From: Hymenobacter duratus | GTDB lineage: Bacteria; Bacteroidota; Bacteroidia; Cytophagales; Hymenobacteraceae | DNA length: 64,000 nt | Assembly (NCBI RefSeq): GCF_014698995.1 | Contig: NZ_JACWZZ010000002.1 | Span: 806,001 to 870,000 of the forward strand | Direction of reading: 5' to 3' | In this document: in pieces, positions 9,483 through 18,025 of the stretch | Position numbering within the stretch: position 1 is the stretch's first letter | Layout: every line of letters begins with the position of its first letter | Translations under genes and position numbers: made by a program | Notes under the pieces: generated by a model | What the model saw: the letters and a program-made list of their open reading frames with translations, nothing else | Database searches by the model: none | What the model was told of the DNA's origin: nothing

Positions 9483-9995
9483 ATGTCAGTTCAGATTCGT
9501 CCGTCGGTTTTGCAAGATGCCCCGGCTATCCGCAGCCTGTACCAGCGCGTGTCGCGGGAAAGTGGCGGTTTGGCCCGGCAGCCGGCAGAAATTACGGACG
9601 AGTATGTGCAGCATTTTCTGAGCCGTAGTCTGGCCCGGGGCGTAGCGCTGGTGGCCGAGCAAAACGGGCATCTCGTAGCCGAAATCCACACGTATTGGTC
9701 CGGCCTGCAGATTTTCGCGCACGTGCTCGGCGACATTACAGTTGCCGTAGATGCCGCAGTACAGAACCAGGGCATCGGCCGGCGGTTGTTTGAGGAGTTG
9801 CTGGCCCGCGTACAGACGGCGTTTCCGCAGGTGCGCCGCGTAGAGCTGCTGGTGCGCGAAAGCAACGTTCGGGCTATAGCGCTCTACGAGCAACTCGGGT
9901 TCCGGCAGGAAGGCCGTTTTGAAGGCCGGGTGGCTGGCTCAAACGGTCTGGAAGCCGACATTCCGATGGCGTGGCACGTACTTGAATCACCGTAG
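9483..9995 (+). CDS. GNAT family N-acetyltransferase
   Basis: 170 residues with a single GNAT fold. The acetyl-CoA pyrophosphate loop is visible as QNQGIGRRLFEELL (about 98-111), followed by the beta4-alpha4 segment RRVELLVRESNVRAIALYEQLGFRQEGRFEGR, where NVRAIALYEQLGF is the usual C-terminal motif B. The layout resembles YhhY/RimI-like enzymes that acetylate small amines or protein N-termini; the substrate cannot be read from sequence. It follows the carboxyltransferase by 9 nt and is probably co-transcribed. Confidence 0.85.
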   Translation: MSVQIRPSVLQDAPAIRSLYQRVSRESGGLARQPAEITDEYVQHFLSRSLARGVALVAEQNGHLVAEIHTYWSGLQIFAHVLGDITVAVDAAVQNQGIGRRLFEELLARVQTAFPQVRRVELLVRESNVRAIALYEQLGFRQEGRFEGRVAGSNGLEADIPMAWHVLESP

Positions 9996-10054
9996 TGGCA
10001 AACCACTCTTTGTAGCTCATTTTCCTATTTTTTACCTTTCTGAGCCCTTGTTTC

Positions 10055-11125
10055 ATGCGTCAGGAAAGCTTCGATTTCCTTCAGAAGTACCTCAACAACC
10101 CTTCTCCGACCGGCTTCGAGAAGGAAGGTCAGAAAATATGGCTGGACTATATCCGGCCGTATATCGACGAGTATTTCGTGGATACTTACGGCACAGTGGT
10201 CGGCGTCATCAACCCCGACGCCAAGTACAAAGTGGTGATTGAGGCCCACGCCGACGAAATCAGCTATTTCGTCAATTTCATCACCGAATCGGGCTTCCTT
10301 TATCTGCGCCGCAATGGTGGCTCCGACCCCTTGGTGGCACCCAGCAAACGCGTGAACATTCACACGGCCAAGGGCATTGTAAAGGCCGTGTTCGGCTGGC
10401 CGGCCATCCATGTGCGCAAAGTAGAGCAGGACAAGGCTCCAACCATCGAAACGGTCTTTCTTGACTGCGGCGCTTCCAGCAAGGAGGAGGTCGAGCAGAT
10501 GGGCATTCATGTGGGCTCCGTCGTCACGTTCGAAGATGAGTTCATGGTAATGAACGACAAGTTCTACGTGGGCCGCGCCCTCGACAACCGGGTAGGCGGC
10601 TTCATGATTGCGGAAGTGGCCCGCATGCTGAAAGAGAACAGCAAAACCCTGCCCTTCGGCCTCTACATCGTGAATGCCGTGCAGGAGGAAATCGGGTTGC
10701 GCGGGGCCGAAATGGTAGCGCACCGCATCAATCCGGACGTGGCCATCATCACGGACGTGACCCACGATACTCAGTCGCCGATGTACGAGAAAAAGACTTC
10801 GGGTGACATTTTCTGCGGCAAAGGTCCGGTGATTACCTACGGCCCGGCCGTGCAGAACAACCTGCGCGACCTGATCATCGAAACAGCGCAAAAGGCTGAA
10901 ATTCCATTCCAGCGGGCCGCTGCTACCCGCGCCACCGGCACCGACACCGATGCCTTTGCCTACTCCGGCGCCGGCGTGGCAGCCGCCCTTATTTCGCTGC
11001 CTCTCAAATACATGCATACCACCGTGGAAACCGTCCATAAAGATGATGTGGATAGCGTGACCAAGCTCATCTACGAAACTCTCCTGCGCATCGAGGACGG
11101 GCATGATTTCCGCTACTTCAGCTAA
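10055..11125 (+). CDS. M42 family metallopeptidase (glutamyl aminopeptidase / FrvX-like)
   Basis: 356 residues, typical of M42 tetrahedral (TET) aminopeptidases, cytoplasmic di-zinc enzymes that trim peptides after proteasome- or Clp-type degradation. Metal and catalytic residues can be followed: EAHADEISYFV (first His), GRALDNRVGG (bridging Asp), VQEEIGLRGA (catalytic Glu and a zinc-ligand Glu), ITDVTHD (Asp) and MHTTVETVHKDD (last His). All ligands appear intact. The Arg-Gln-Glu-Ser start at 10055 matches the family N-terminus. A strong terminator follows 5 nt after the stop. Confidence 0.9.
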   Translation: MRQESFDFLQKYLNNPSPTGFEKEGQKIWLDYIRPYIDEYFVDTYGTVVGVINPDAKYKVVIEAHADEISYFVNFITESGFLYLRRNGGSDPLVAPSKRVNIHTAKGIVKAVFGWPAIHVRKVEQDKAPTIETVFLDCGASSKEEVEQMGIHVGSVVTFEDEFMVMNDKFYVGRALDNRVGGFMIAEVARMLKENSKTLPFGLYIVNAVQEEIGLRGAEMVAHRINPDVAIITDVTHDTQSPMYEKKTSGDIFCGKGPVITYGPAVQNNLRDLIIETAQKAEIPFQRAAATRATGTDTDAFAYSGAGVAAALISLPLKYMHTTVETVHKDDVDSVTKLIYETLLRIEDGHDFRYFS

Positions 11126-11130
11126 AGCGC

Positions 11131-11170
11131 AACCGGTCCTTCTGGGTGCTGCTCAGGAGGACCGGTTTTT
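11131..11170 (+). terminator. Terminator after the M42 peptidase
   Basis: Arms around AACCGGTCCTT and its complement (11131-11141 and about 11155-11166) with a loop of 13 nt and a seven-T tail. It sits directly before the glycosyltransferase start, so that gene needs its own promoter or read-through. Confidence 0.85.
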
Positions 11171-11183
11171 TTCAGGCAGATCC

Positions 11184-12062
11184 ATGAAAATTTCCGGCTT
11201 CACCATCATTCGCAACGCCGTCATCAACGATTATCCGGTGGTGGAAGCTATTCGCTCCATCCTGCCGGTCGTGGATGAAATGGTGGTGAGTGTCGGGGAT
11301 AGTGAGGATGATACCGAGGGGTTGATCCTAGCCATCGGCTCGCCCAAAATCCGCATTGTGCACTCGGTGTGGGACCCGGCGCTGAAAACCAACGGCACCG
11401 TGCTGGCCGTGGAAACCGACAAGGCGTTCCTCCAGATCAGCCCCGACGCTGACTGGGCTTTTTACATTCAGGCCGATGAGGTAGTGCACGAGCAATACCA
11501 CGCGGCCATCCGGCAGGCCGCCGAGCAGCACCTCACCGACAAGCGCGTGGAAGGTCTGCTGTTCAACTACACGCACTTTTACGGCACCTACGACTATATC
11601 GGGGACAGTCGGCGCTGGTACGGCCGTGAGGTGCGCGTCATCCGCAATGATGCCGCTATCCGGTCTTATAAGGATGCGCAGGGCTTCCGCAAGGCGAATG
11701 GCGAGAAGCTCCGCGTGAAGCCGGCCAATGCTTCCGTGTATCACTACGGCTGGGTGAAAAACCCGCAACAGATGCTCACCAAGATGAAGAATCTGGGCCG
11801 TTTCTGGGCCGGCGACGCAAGCCCCGACCAGCATCCGCTGGCGGCCGCCGACGTCTTTAATTTCGACGACTACGACTCCCTGGAAATATTCCGGGGCACG
11901 CACCCGGCCGTGATGCAGGAGCGCATAGCCCGCCAGAACTGGCAGGTAGACATCGACGTGAGCAAAAAGCGCTTCGATAAGCCCAAATACCGCTTTCTGT
12001 ACTGGGTTGAGAAGCTGACGGGCAAGCGGTTCTTCGAGTTCCGCAACTTCCGGCTCGTATAG
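11184..12062 (+). CDS. Family 2-like glycosyltransferase
   Basis: 292 residues. The N-terminus has the GT-A opening strand (KISGFTIIRNAVINDYPVVE) used by glycosyltransferases that recruit NDP-sugars, then VDEMVVSVGDSEDDTEG and, in place of the classical DxD, WAFYIQADEVVHEQY (about 91-105) with an Asp-Glu pair. This variant is seen in Bacteroidota proteins annotated as glycosyltransferases of unknown acceptor. No membrane segment is evident. I prefer the ATG at 11184 over the open upstream frame because the upstream part overlaps the terminator. The next gene, a TroA-like protein, begins 11 nt after the stop, implying co-transcription. Confidence 0.75.
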   Translation: MKISGFTIIRNAVINDYPVVEAIRSILPVVDEMVVSVGDSEDDTEGLILAIGSPKIRIVHSVWDPALKTNGTVLAVETDKAFLQISPDADWAFYIQADEVVHEQYHAAIRQAAEQHLTDKRVEGLLFNYTHFYGTYDYIGDSRRWYGREVRVIRNDAAIRSYKDAQGFRKANGEKLRVKPANASVYHYGWVKNPQQMLTKMKNLGRFWAGDASPDQHPLAAADVFNFDDYDSLEIFRGTHPAVMQERIARQNWQVDIDVSKKRFDKPKYRFLYWVEKLTGKRFFEFRNFRLV

Positions 12063-12073
12063 CGGCGGGCCAC

Positions 12074-12883
12074 ATGCAGCTTCCTCCCCTACTGCCGCCG
12101 CTCACCGTTACGGACCAGATGGGCCGGCGCGTGGCCGTGCCGTTTCCGCCGCGCCGCATCGTGTCGCTGGTGCCGTCGCAGACGGAGCTGCTGCATGCGC
12201 TGGGCCTGGGGCAGCACGTGGTGGGCGTCACGAAGTTCTGTATTCATCCGGCGGAAGCGCGGCAGCAGGCCGCCATCATAGGCGGCACCAAGAATTTCGA
12301 TTTCGAGCAGATTGCCGCGCTCAAACCCGACCTGATTATCGGCAATAAGGAAGAAAACTACCAGGAAGGCATTGAGCAGCTGGCGGCGCACTATCCGGTC
12401 TGGATGAGCGACATCAGCACGCTGGCCGAGGCGTTGGATATGATCCGGCGGGTGGGCCTTATTGGCGGCCGCAAAGACGCGGCCGAGGCCCTGGCCGCCG
12501 AAATTGCAGCTTCATTTGAGCAACTACCGCAGCCTACGAAGCTCATACCAGCCGCGTATTTCATCTGGCGCAAGCCCTATATGGTGGCTGGCACGGGCAC
12601 TTTTATTGATGAAATGCTCCGGCAGGCGGGCTTCCGCAACGTATTCGCGAGCCTGGCGCGTTACCCCGAAATAACGCCGGAGCAGCTGCAGAAGGCGGCA
12701 CCCGAACAGATTCTGCTTTCCTCCGAGCCGTATCCGTTCCAGGAGAAGCATTTGGCCGAGTTCCGGACACTTTGCCGGGCTGCCGCAGTGCGCATCGTGG
12801 ATGGGGAGCTGTTCAGTTGGTACGGAAGCCGCCTGCGGCTGTCGGCGGCCTATTTCCGAAAGTTGAACTCCCTGCCGGCCTGA
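12074..12883 (+). CDS. Helical-backbone metal receptor (TroA/BtuF-like) protein without signal peptide
   Basis: 269 residues of the type III periplasmic binding-protein fold, used to bind cobalamin, haem or ferric siderophores. The fold is evident from RRIVSLVPSQTELLHALGLG, KPDLIIGNKEENY, the long central helix, and FIDEMLRQAGFRNVF with a closing PEQILLSSEPYPF. Unusually, it begins MQLPPLLPPLTVTDQMGRRV: there is no signal peptide and no lipobox, so it should remain in the cytoplasm unless the start is wrong; the upstream sequence offers no alternative signal. No permease or ATPase gene is adjacent. It lies 11 nt after the glycosyltransferase and ends 7 nt before the convergent aroA. Confidence 0.82.
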   Translation: MQLPPLLPPLTVTDQMGRRVAVPFPPRRIVSLVPSQTELLHALGLGQHVVGVTKFCIHPAEARQQAAIIGGTKNFDFEQIAALKPDLIIGNKEENYQEGIEQLAAHYPVWMSDISTLAEALDMIRRVGLIGGRKDAAEALAAEIAASFEQLPQPTKLIPAAYFIWRKPYMVAGTGTFIDEMLRQAGFRNVFASLARYPEITPEQLQKAAPEQILLSSEPYPFQEKHLAEFRTLCRAAAVRIVDGELFSWYGSRLRLSAAYFRKLNSLPA

Positions 12884-12890
12884 CAGCCCT

Positions 12891-14156
12891 CTATTCCACG
12901 CCGAAGCCGGCTTTTTCCAGCTCGGCCCAGAACTGCGGATAGGACTTGCGCACTACCTGCGGAGCCTCGATGGTGAGCGTCCCACGCAAGGCCAGCGGTG
13001 CGAAGGCCATGGCCATACGGTGGTCGTGGTACGTGGCAACGGTCTGGCCGCTTACGTGAAAGTTGTCAGAGCTCACGCGGAAGTGGCCTTCACTCTCCTC
13101 CGTCAGAAACGCACCGAAATTGGCCAGTTCGGTCTGGAGGGCAAAAATCCGGTCGGTTTCCTTGATGCGCAGGCTTTCCAGACCAGTCATCAGCACGGGC
13201 ACCTGCAGCGCGGCAGCTACTACGGCCACGGTTTGGGCCAGATCAGGGCAGTCAGTGAAATCCTGCGTGAAAGCTTCGGTAGCAGCAGTTTGCATGAGCC
13301 GCACACCATCGGCAAGGTACTCCGTCGTTACGCCCAGCTTCTCCATGATGCTCACAATGGCCTGGTCTCCTTGCCAGGAATAGCGGCGCAGACCGGGCAG
13401 CTGCACCCAGGAGCCGGCCGGGGCCAGCGCCACCATGGCGTACCAGTAGCTCGCCGCCGACCAGTCGGATTCAATGGTGTAGTCGGTGGGCTGGTAGGCA
13501 CCGGGGCGGGCTTCTACCGCCGTGCCCAGGTCGCGGCAGTTGCCCCCAAAATGCTGCATCAGGGCCAGCGTCATCCGGATATAGGGCCTTGAGCCTACTT
13601 TGCCTGTCAGGTGCAGCCGCAATCCGTGCGGCAGCGTAGCCCCTACCATCAGCAGCGCCGAAATGTACTGGCTGCTGATGTCGCCGCGCACTGTCAGCTC
13701 GGCCATTTCCTCGGCTTCGGGAGTGGTTTTGGTGTAGTGCCAACCTTTCAGCTGCAGTGGCGGGAAGCCATCCTGGCCGTCATATTCTATTTCGGCACCA
13801 AGCTGGCGAAGCGCATCTACGAGGATGGCAATGGGCCGCTCCTGCATTCGGGCAGTGCCCGTGAGTAGGGCACGGCGGTTGGTTACGGCCAGATAGGCCG
13901 TCAGAAAGCGCATTACCGTGCCGGCGTCTTCGGCATCAAATTCCGCCGCTGCAGCGTTTGCCAGCAGGCGTTGCATGAGCTGGGTGTCGTTGGCGTCGGA
14001 AAGGTTGCTGAGCGTGCCGCCGCCGGCCAGAGCCTGCAGAATCAGGGCGCGGTTGCTTTCACTTTTGGAAGCGGGCAGATGGGCCGTGCCCCGTAGCGGG
14101 CCAGAAGCCCAGTTGAGCGTGAGGGAAGAGTTGATGGCAATAAATCTGTGAGCCAA
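12891..14156 (-). CDS. aroA: 3-phosphoshikimate 1-carboxyvinyltransferase (EPSP synthase)
   Basis: About 421 residues, the usual size for AroA, which joins PEP to shikimate-3-phosphate. Motifs: PASKSESNRALIL (substrate loop), EDAGTVMRFLTAYLA, ARMQERPI, SDWSAASYW and LRIKETDRIFAL, with DHRMAMAFAPLALRG near the end. There is no ATG, and the only in-frame GTG/TTG before the first conserved strand (INSSLTLNWASGPLRG) is a TTG at 14156; ATT at 14141 is another possibility. A longer open frame runs back into aroB but its peptide is meaningless. It lies 61 nt downstream of aroB in the same direction, so the two are probably one transcript. Confidence 0.88.
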   Translation of the reverse strand: MAHRFIAINSSLTLNWASGPLRGTAHLPASKSESNRALILQALAGGGTLSNLSDANDTQLMQRLLANAAAAEFDAEDAGTVMRFLTAYLAVTNRRALLTGTARMQERPIAILVDALRQLGAEIEYDGQDGFPPLQLKGWHYTKTTPEAEEMAELTVRGDISSQYISALLMVGATLPHGLRLHLTGKVGSRPYIRMTLALMQHFGGNCRDLGTAVEARPGAYQPTDYTIESDWSAASYWYAMVALAPAGSWVQLPGLRRYSWQGDQAIVSIMEKLGVTTEYLADGVRLMQTAATEAFTQDFTDCPDLAQTVAVVAAALQVPVLMTGLESLRIKETDRIFALQTELANFGAFLTEESEGHFRVSSDNFHVSGQTVATYHDHRMAMAFAPLALRGTLTIEAPQVVRKSYPQFWAELEKAGFGVE

Positions 14157-14217
14157 AGCAGGGCGCGTTGGTCGTTGTTGAACAATGGGCTGGCAGCCGG
14201 AAACGGCCAAAACGTGG

Positions 14218-15258
14218 CTACAGGCGGTGGTAGTAGCGCAGCGAATCGGCCAGCTCCTGCACAGTAACGGGCTGGTCGTAGACGCCCCGACCGATGCCGT
14301 GCAGCAAGGTACAGTTGATGATGGACCCGGCATTCTTCTTGTCCTGCCACGCATATTCCGCAATGGCCTCGGTTTCTAATGACACAAACTGCACCTTGTC
14401 AAACACCGAAAACAGGAACGTTTCTATCTGGTCCAGTTCTTCTGCGCTCAGCAGGCCTTTCTGCACCGACAGCCAGGCCTCACAGACCATACCGGCCGCT
14501 ACTGCCTCGCCATGCAGAATTTCGCGGCCCGGCTGCGTGAGCAGGTAGCTTTCCAACGCGTGCCCCACAGTGTGGCCGAAGTTCAGGAGCTTGCGCGGGC
14601 CGGCTTCCAATGGATCCTGGGCTACTATTTCTTTTTTCAGCGCCACTGAGGCTTCGATCGTGCTGGTCCAGTCTTCCAGGAGCATGCCCGTGCGGCGCTG
14701 CACCCGAAATGCTTCCGCATCGGCAATCAGGCTGTGCTTTACCACTTCCGCATACCCCGATTTCAGCTGGCGCGGATCCAGCGTGTGCAGAAACCGGGGG
14801 TCGATGAATACACCAGCCGGCTCCTGGAATACGCCCAACTGGTTTTTGAATCCCTGGAAGTCAATACCGGTTTTGCCGCCTACACTGGCATCTACCTGCG
14901 CCAGCAGGGTGGTAGGCACCTGCACAAACCGGATTCCACGCTTGTACAGCGCGGCACAGAACCCGCCCAAATCGGTAAGTACGCCGCCCCCCAGGTTCAC
15001 GAGCACCGCATGCCGGTCGGCCCGGCGTCCGGTCAGCTCATTCCAGACGGTTTCGCAGGAGGCCAGCGTCTTGGCTTCCTCTCCCGCCGGCAGCTCGATA
15101 ATTGTATGCTCGCTGGGCAGGTAGGGCAACAGCAAAGGGTAGCATAGCCGGCCAGTGTTGGCATCAGTCAATACAAAAACCTGACTCACGGCCGGCTGCC
15201 GCAGCATTTCGGCCAATTCTGGCAAGGCATTTGCTCCAATCCACAGGGTTTTATTCAA
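14218..15258 (-). CDS. aroB: 3-dehydroquinate synthase
   Basis: 346 residues. AroB converts DAHP to 3-dehydroquinate using NAD and a divalent metal, the second step of the shikimate pathway. Seen in sequence: the NAD-binding GGGVLTDLGGFCAALYKRGI stretch (about 94-113), VPTTLLAQVDASVGGKTGID, the metal-ligand region KSGYAEVVKHSLI (Glu) and the His ligands in LNFGHTVGHALE and LHGEAVAAGM. All appear intact. It is the promoter-proximal gene of the aroB-aroA pair. A TATTTTTG sequence on the minus strand (15310-15317) about 50 nt upstream fits a Bacteroidota -7 element. Confidence 0.95.
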   Translation of the reverse strand: MNKTLWIGANALPELAEMLRQPAVSQVFVLTDANTGRLCYPLLLPYLPSEHTIIELPAGEEAKTLASCETVWNELTGRRADRHAVLVNLGGGVLTDLGGFCAALYKRGIRFVQVPTTLLAQVDASVGGKTGIDFQGFKNQLGVFQEPAGVFIDPRFLHTLDPRQLKSGYAEVVKHSLIADAEAFRVQRRTGMLLEDWTSTIEASVALKKEIVAQDPLEAGPRKLLNFGHTVGHALESYLLTQPGREILHGEAVAAGMVCEAWLSVQKGLLSAEELDQIETFLFSVFDKVQFVSLETEAIAEYAWQDKKNAGSIINCTLLHGIGRGVYDQPVTVQELADSLRYYHRL

Positions 15259-15309
15259 CTTAAACTTGCTTTAAGAAAATTAACTTCAGACAGACCCCTC
15301 TTTTCAGTA

Positions 15310-15317
15310 CAAAAATA
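15310..15317 (-). promoter_or_regulatory. Candidate -7 element for aroB
   Basis: Reads TATTTTTG on the minus strand, matching TAnnTTTG, 52 nt before the aroB start. No convincing -33 TTTG was found at the expected 17-20 nt, so support is partial. Confidence 0.4.
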
Positions 15318-15385
15318 GCCCGTTGTTATGCAACTTTAGGGAGGCTATTCTGATCATCTAAACGAAACTTACAACCTATTGGATT

Positions 15386-15841
15386 ATGCTATTCTCTACT
15401 CCTCGCTTTTTGCTGTCTGCAACGCTGGCTACCGGCTTGTTTTTGGGTGCCTGCAACCGGGATGCCCTGCCCCCGATGGAACAGCAGCTGGTGGGCCGCT
15501 GGGAATGGCAACAGACCTCTGGCGGCAGCACGCCCGCCCTCACCCCAACCAGCACGGGCCATCAGATGGTGGTCGAATTTGACCGGCGCGGTTGGGCCCG
15601 CTTCTACCAGGATGGCAGCCTGACGAGTGCGGCTGCTTTCACCGTACGGCACATTCGTGGGGGCTTCCGGCGGGCCGGCCGCCACATCATTCTTTACCGT
15701 GGCTACGAAGGCAGCCAGTATTATTCTGTGGCAGGCAATATGCTGTACCTGCAGGAAATGCGCGGCAAAGCAGCCCGCCACAGCTACACCCGGCTCCCTG
15801 CCGAAGGGGCCATTTCCACTGTTGTGCCACGGCCCCTATAG
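15386..15841 (+). CDS. Small lipoprotein, paralogue 1 of 3
   Basis: 151 residues with a lipoprotein signal ending in LFLGAC (Cys23). The mature part has a lipocalin-like opening, LVGRWEWQQTSGG, then STGHQMVVEFDRRGWARFYQDGSL. This block aligns with the two genes that follow (LAGSWQWKSSFCG... and DQGYWEWERNV...), so the three are tandem paralogues. Similar small lipoproteins of Bacteroidota are often annotated as lipocalin-family or hypothetical. No function is known. It lies alone on the plus strand, within a region whose shikimate genes are on the minus strand. Confidence 0.8.
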   Translation: MLFSTPRFLLSATLATGLFLGACNRDALPPMEQQLVGRWEWQQTSGGSTPALTPTSTGHQMVVEFDRRGWARFYQDGSLTSAAAFTVRHIRGGFRRAGRHIILYRGYEGSQYYSVAGNMLYLQEMRGKAARHSYTRLPAEGAISTVVPRPL

Positions 15842-15914
15842 TTTTTGCAGCCCCCTGCAACTTTCTGCGGCGCGTCTGGCTCCTATCATATATCAACATA
15901 CCTCTCTGTATTCT

Positions 15915-16310
15915 ATGCGTTTCCTACCTAGGCTACTGTTGCTTTGCTGCCTGTGCAGCGGCTGCGAAAAAGAGGACGCTGCGCCAGGCCCTACAGCTTT
16001 GGCAGGAAGCTGGCAGTGGAAGAGCAGCTTCTGCGGCTGGAGCGGTGCCAGCTCCCCGGCTACCACTGGCTACTCGGAGGTGCTGCTGCTGGACTTGGCG
16101 GGCCGGGCACAACTCTACCGCAACGGCGCCTTACAGTCTAACACTGCCTACAGTCTCAGTCGCCATTATTCGGCGTTCAGCCAGGAAACCGCCGACTACA
16201 TCAGCCTCGACAATCGGGAGCTTCGGTACGAAATCCAGAACAACACGCTGACTCTTTCGGAGGAAACCGCCGACGGTTGCAGCAGCTCTTATGAGGGGTC
16301 CAATCGATAA
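15915..16310 (+). CDS. Small lipoprotein, paralogue 2 of 3
   Basis: 131 residues from the ATG at 15915, which gives a clean signal MRFLPRLLLLCCLCSGC with the lipid-bearing Cys at 17. After a short acidic linker comes LAGSWQWKSSFCGWSG, SPATTGYSEVLLLDLAGRAQLYRNGAL and a C-terminal NTLTLSEETADGCSSSYEG. The Trp-x-Trp, ATTGY/F and NG positions are shared with the neighbours. Two cysteines (in SSFCGWSG and DGCSSS) may pair; paralogue 3 has matching cysteines. The frame extends upstream to 15627 but that overlaps paralogue 1 and is not real. Confidence 0.8.
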   Translation: MRFLPRLLLLCCLCSGCEKEDAAPGPTALAGSWQWKSSFCGWSGASSPATTGYSEVLLLDLAGRAQLYRNGALQSNTAYSLSRHYSAFSQETADYISLDNRELRYEIQNNTLTLSEETADGCSSSYEGSNR

Positions 16311-16331
16311 AGAATTCAACCAATTATCCGA

Positions 16332-16814
16332 ATGCTAAAACGCTTTACATCCGCCACGTTTCTCGCCGTAATCTGCCTGACCAACATGGCGGCCCTGTGC
16401 TGCCGCCCCACCGAGCCCGGCGACTTACCGGCTAACTACGACGTACTGGCGCAGGACCAGGGCTATTGGGAATGGGAGCGTAATGTAACCGAAGGCCCTG
16501 TAGTTTCGCCTGCCACGACAGGCTTCTCGCGGCAGCTGGTTTTTGGAGCCGATGGGCAGCTCACTATCCGCCACAGCGGGCAGGCCCACAGCCAGGTCTC
16601 GTATCAGCTTTCTAACGGCACCTTCCTGCATTGCGGAAGCCCGCAGCTGGTACTGCCCCTGGTCACGTTTACTTCCGAGCCCCAGGTCCCCAACAACGAA
16701 CGAAAGTCCTATACGGTGGAAACTACGGCTACCGGCCGCACGCTTTCCCTGGTCGGGGAAAGTGCCTGCACGGACGGGGGCTACTACGAATCCTATACCT
16801 GGCACGATGAATAG
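16332..16814 (+). CDS. Small lipoprotein-like protein, paralogue 3 of 3
   Basis: 160 residues with an N-terminal hydrophobic signal (MLKRFTSATFLAVICLTNMA) and CC at 23-24 that could be the lipidation site, although the preceding residues are a poorer lipobox than in the two neighbours. The mature domain repeats the family plan: GYWEWERNVTEG, SPATTGFSRQLVFGADGQLTI, VSYQLSNGTF, and a late ACTDGGYYESYTW corresponding to the Cys-containing end of paralogue 2. It begins 21 nt after paralogue 2 and ends 5 nt before the convergent aroG gene with no terminator between them. Confidence 0.78.
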   Translation: MLKRFTSATFLAVICLTNMAALCCRPTEPGDLPANYDVLAQDQGYWEWERNVTEGPVVSPATTGFSRQLVFGADGQLTIRHSGQAHSQVSYQLSNGTFLHCGSPQLVLPLVTFTSEPQVPNNERKSYTVETTATGRTLSLVGESACTDGGYYESYTWHDE

Positions 16815-16819
16815 CGGGG

Positions 16820-17917
16820 CTATTCGGGCCGCTGCATGATTTCGGTTTGCCGCCGGATGCTCTCCACATGAATCAGCTTGTAGAGTTCCGCCACGAATTT
16901 TTCGTTCACCCCGGCCCGTTTGGCCCACTCCGGCCTCGACGTGAAGATGTCGTTCCAGCGGTCCAGCTGCAAAATCTTCACGTTGTTCTCCTTCTTGTAT
17001 TCGGCCAGCTCTCCTACCAAAGCCATGCGGCGGGCCAGTGCTTCAATAATTTCGCGGTCCGCCACATCCATCTTATGGCGCAGCTCTTCCGCCTTGTTGA
17101 GGTATTCTGCGTTGTTAGACGACCGGTAGCGGTATTTCAGCTCGCTTAGAATTTCGCCTAGGCGCTGGGGCGTCACCTGCTGCTCCGCATCCGAAAGGGC
17201 ATGGTCGGGGTCCGGATGCGTTTCAATCATCAGCCCCTCGTAATCCAGGTCCAAGGCTTTCTGGGCAATGGGCAGCAGCAGGTCGCGGCGGCCCCCGATG
17301 TGGCTGGGGTCGCAGATGAGCGGAATGTGCGGAAAGCGGGTTTTCAGCTCGATAGGTAGCATCCAGGTGGGGGCGTTGCGGTAGCGCGAAGGTGCAAACG
17401 TGCTGAAGCCCCGGTGAATAGCCGCCAGATCGGTGATGCCGGCCCGCTCCAGCCGCTCCAGTGCCCCGGCCCACAGCGCTACGTCGGGGTTCACGGGGTT
17501 TTTCACCATCACCGGCACGCCGGTTCCGGCCAGCGCGTCGGCCAGTTCCTGCACCGCAAACGGGTTGACTGTCGTGCGGGCCCCTATCCAGAGCACCTCA
17601 ATACCGTGGGCCAGCGCCTCTTCCACATGGCGGGGCGTGGCTACCTCAATGGCGGTAGGCAGGCCGGTTTCGGCCGTTACCCGGCGTAGCCACGGCAGTG
17701 CGACGCTGCCCATTCCCTCGAACGAGCCGGGACGGGTACGGGGCTTCCAGATGCCGGCCCGAAACAGGTCGATGTTGCCCAGGGCCTGCAGGCCGCGGGC
17801 GGTAGTCATCACCTGCTCCTCCGTTTCGGCTGAGCAGGGCCCCGCAATCAACAACGGATTGCCTTTCGCGGCCAGACGGCGCGTAAAAAAAGTGTCGTTG
17901 TCGGGCTGGGTATTCAT
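16820..17917 (-). CDS. Bifunctional DAHP synthase / chorismate mutase
   Basis: 365 residues combining a type I-beta (KDO8P synthase-like) DAHP synthase domain (about 1-265) and a C-terminal AroQ-type chorismate mutase (about 270-360). The first makes DAHP from PEP and erythrose-4-phosphate, the second converts chorismate to prephenate, so entry to the pathway and the Phe/Tyr branch are in one polypeptide. Visible: GPCSAE (26-31), GIWKPRTRPGSFEGMG, WIGARTTVNPF, MVKNPVNPD, CDPSHIGGRRDLL, then the helical mutase with LRHKMDVADREIIEALARRMALVGELAEYKKEN. In this family the mutase domain can mediate feedback control by prephenate. It is transcribed toward aroB, separated by the three lipoproteins. 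Confidence 0.95.
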   Translation of the reverse strand: MNTQPDNDTFFTRRLAAKGNPLLIAGPCSAETEEQVMTTARGLQALGNIDLFRAGIWKPRTRPGSFEGMGSVALPWLRRVTAETGLPTAIEVATPRHVEEALAHGIEVLWIGARTTVNPFAVQELADALAGTGVPVMVKNPVNPDVALWAGALERLERAGITDLAAIHRGFSTFAPSRYRNAPTWMLPIELKTRFPHIPLICDPSHIGGRRDLLLPIAQKALDLDYEGLMIETHPDPDHALSDAEQQVTPQRLGEILSELKYRYRSSNNAEYLNKAEELRHKMDVADREIIEALARRMALVGELAEYKKENNVKILQLDRWNDIFTSRPEWAKRAGVNEKFVAELYKLIHVESIRRQTEIMQRPE

Positions 17918-18025
17918 AGGGGCAACAGAAGGGAAAACGAAAGGGCCGAAGAAGCGGCCAGGCGGAATGAAACCGAACGAAACTACGTTGGCAGTAGCTG
18001 GCCGCCTGAGTAACCAGGCCCGTTC

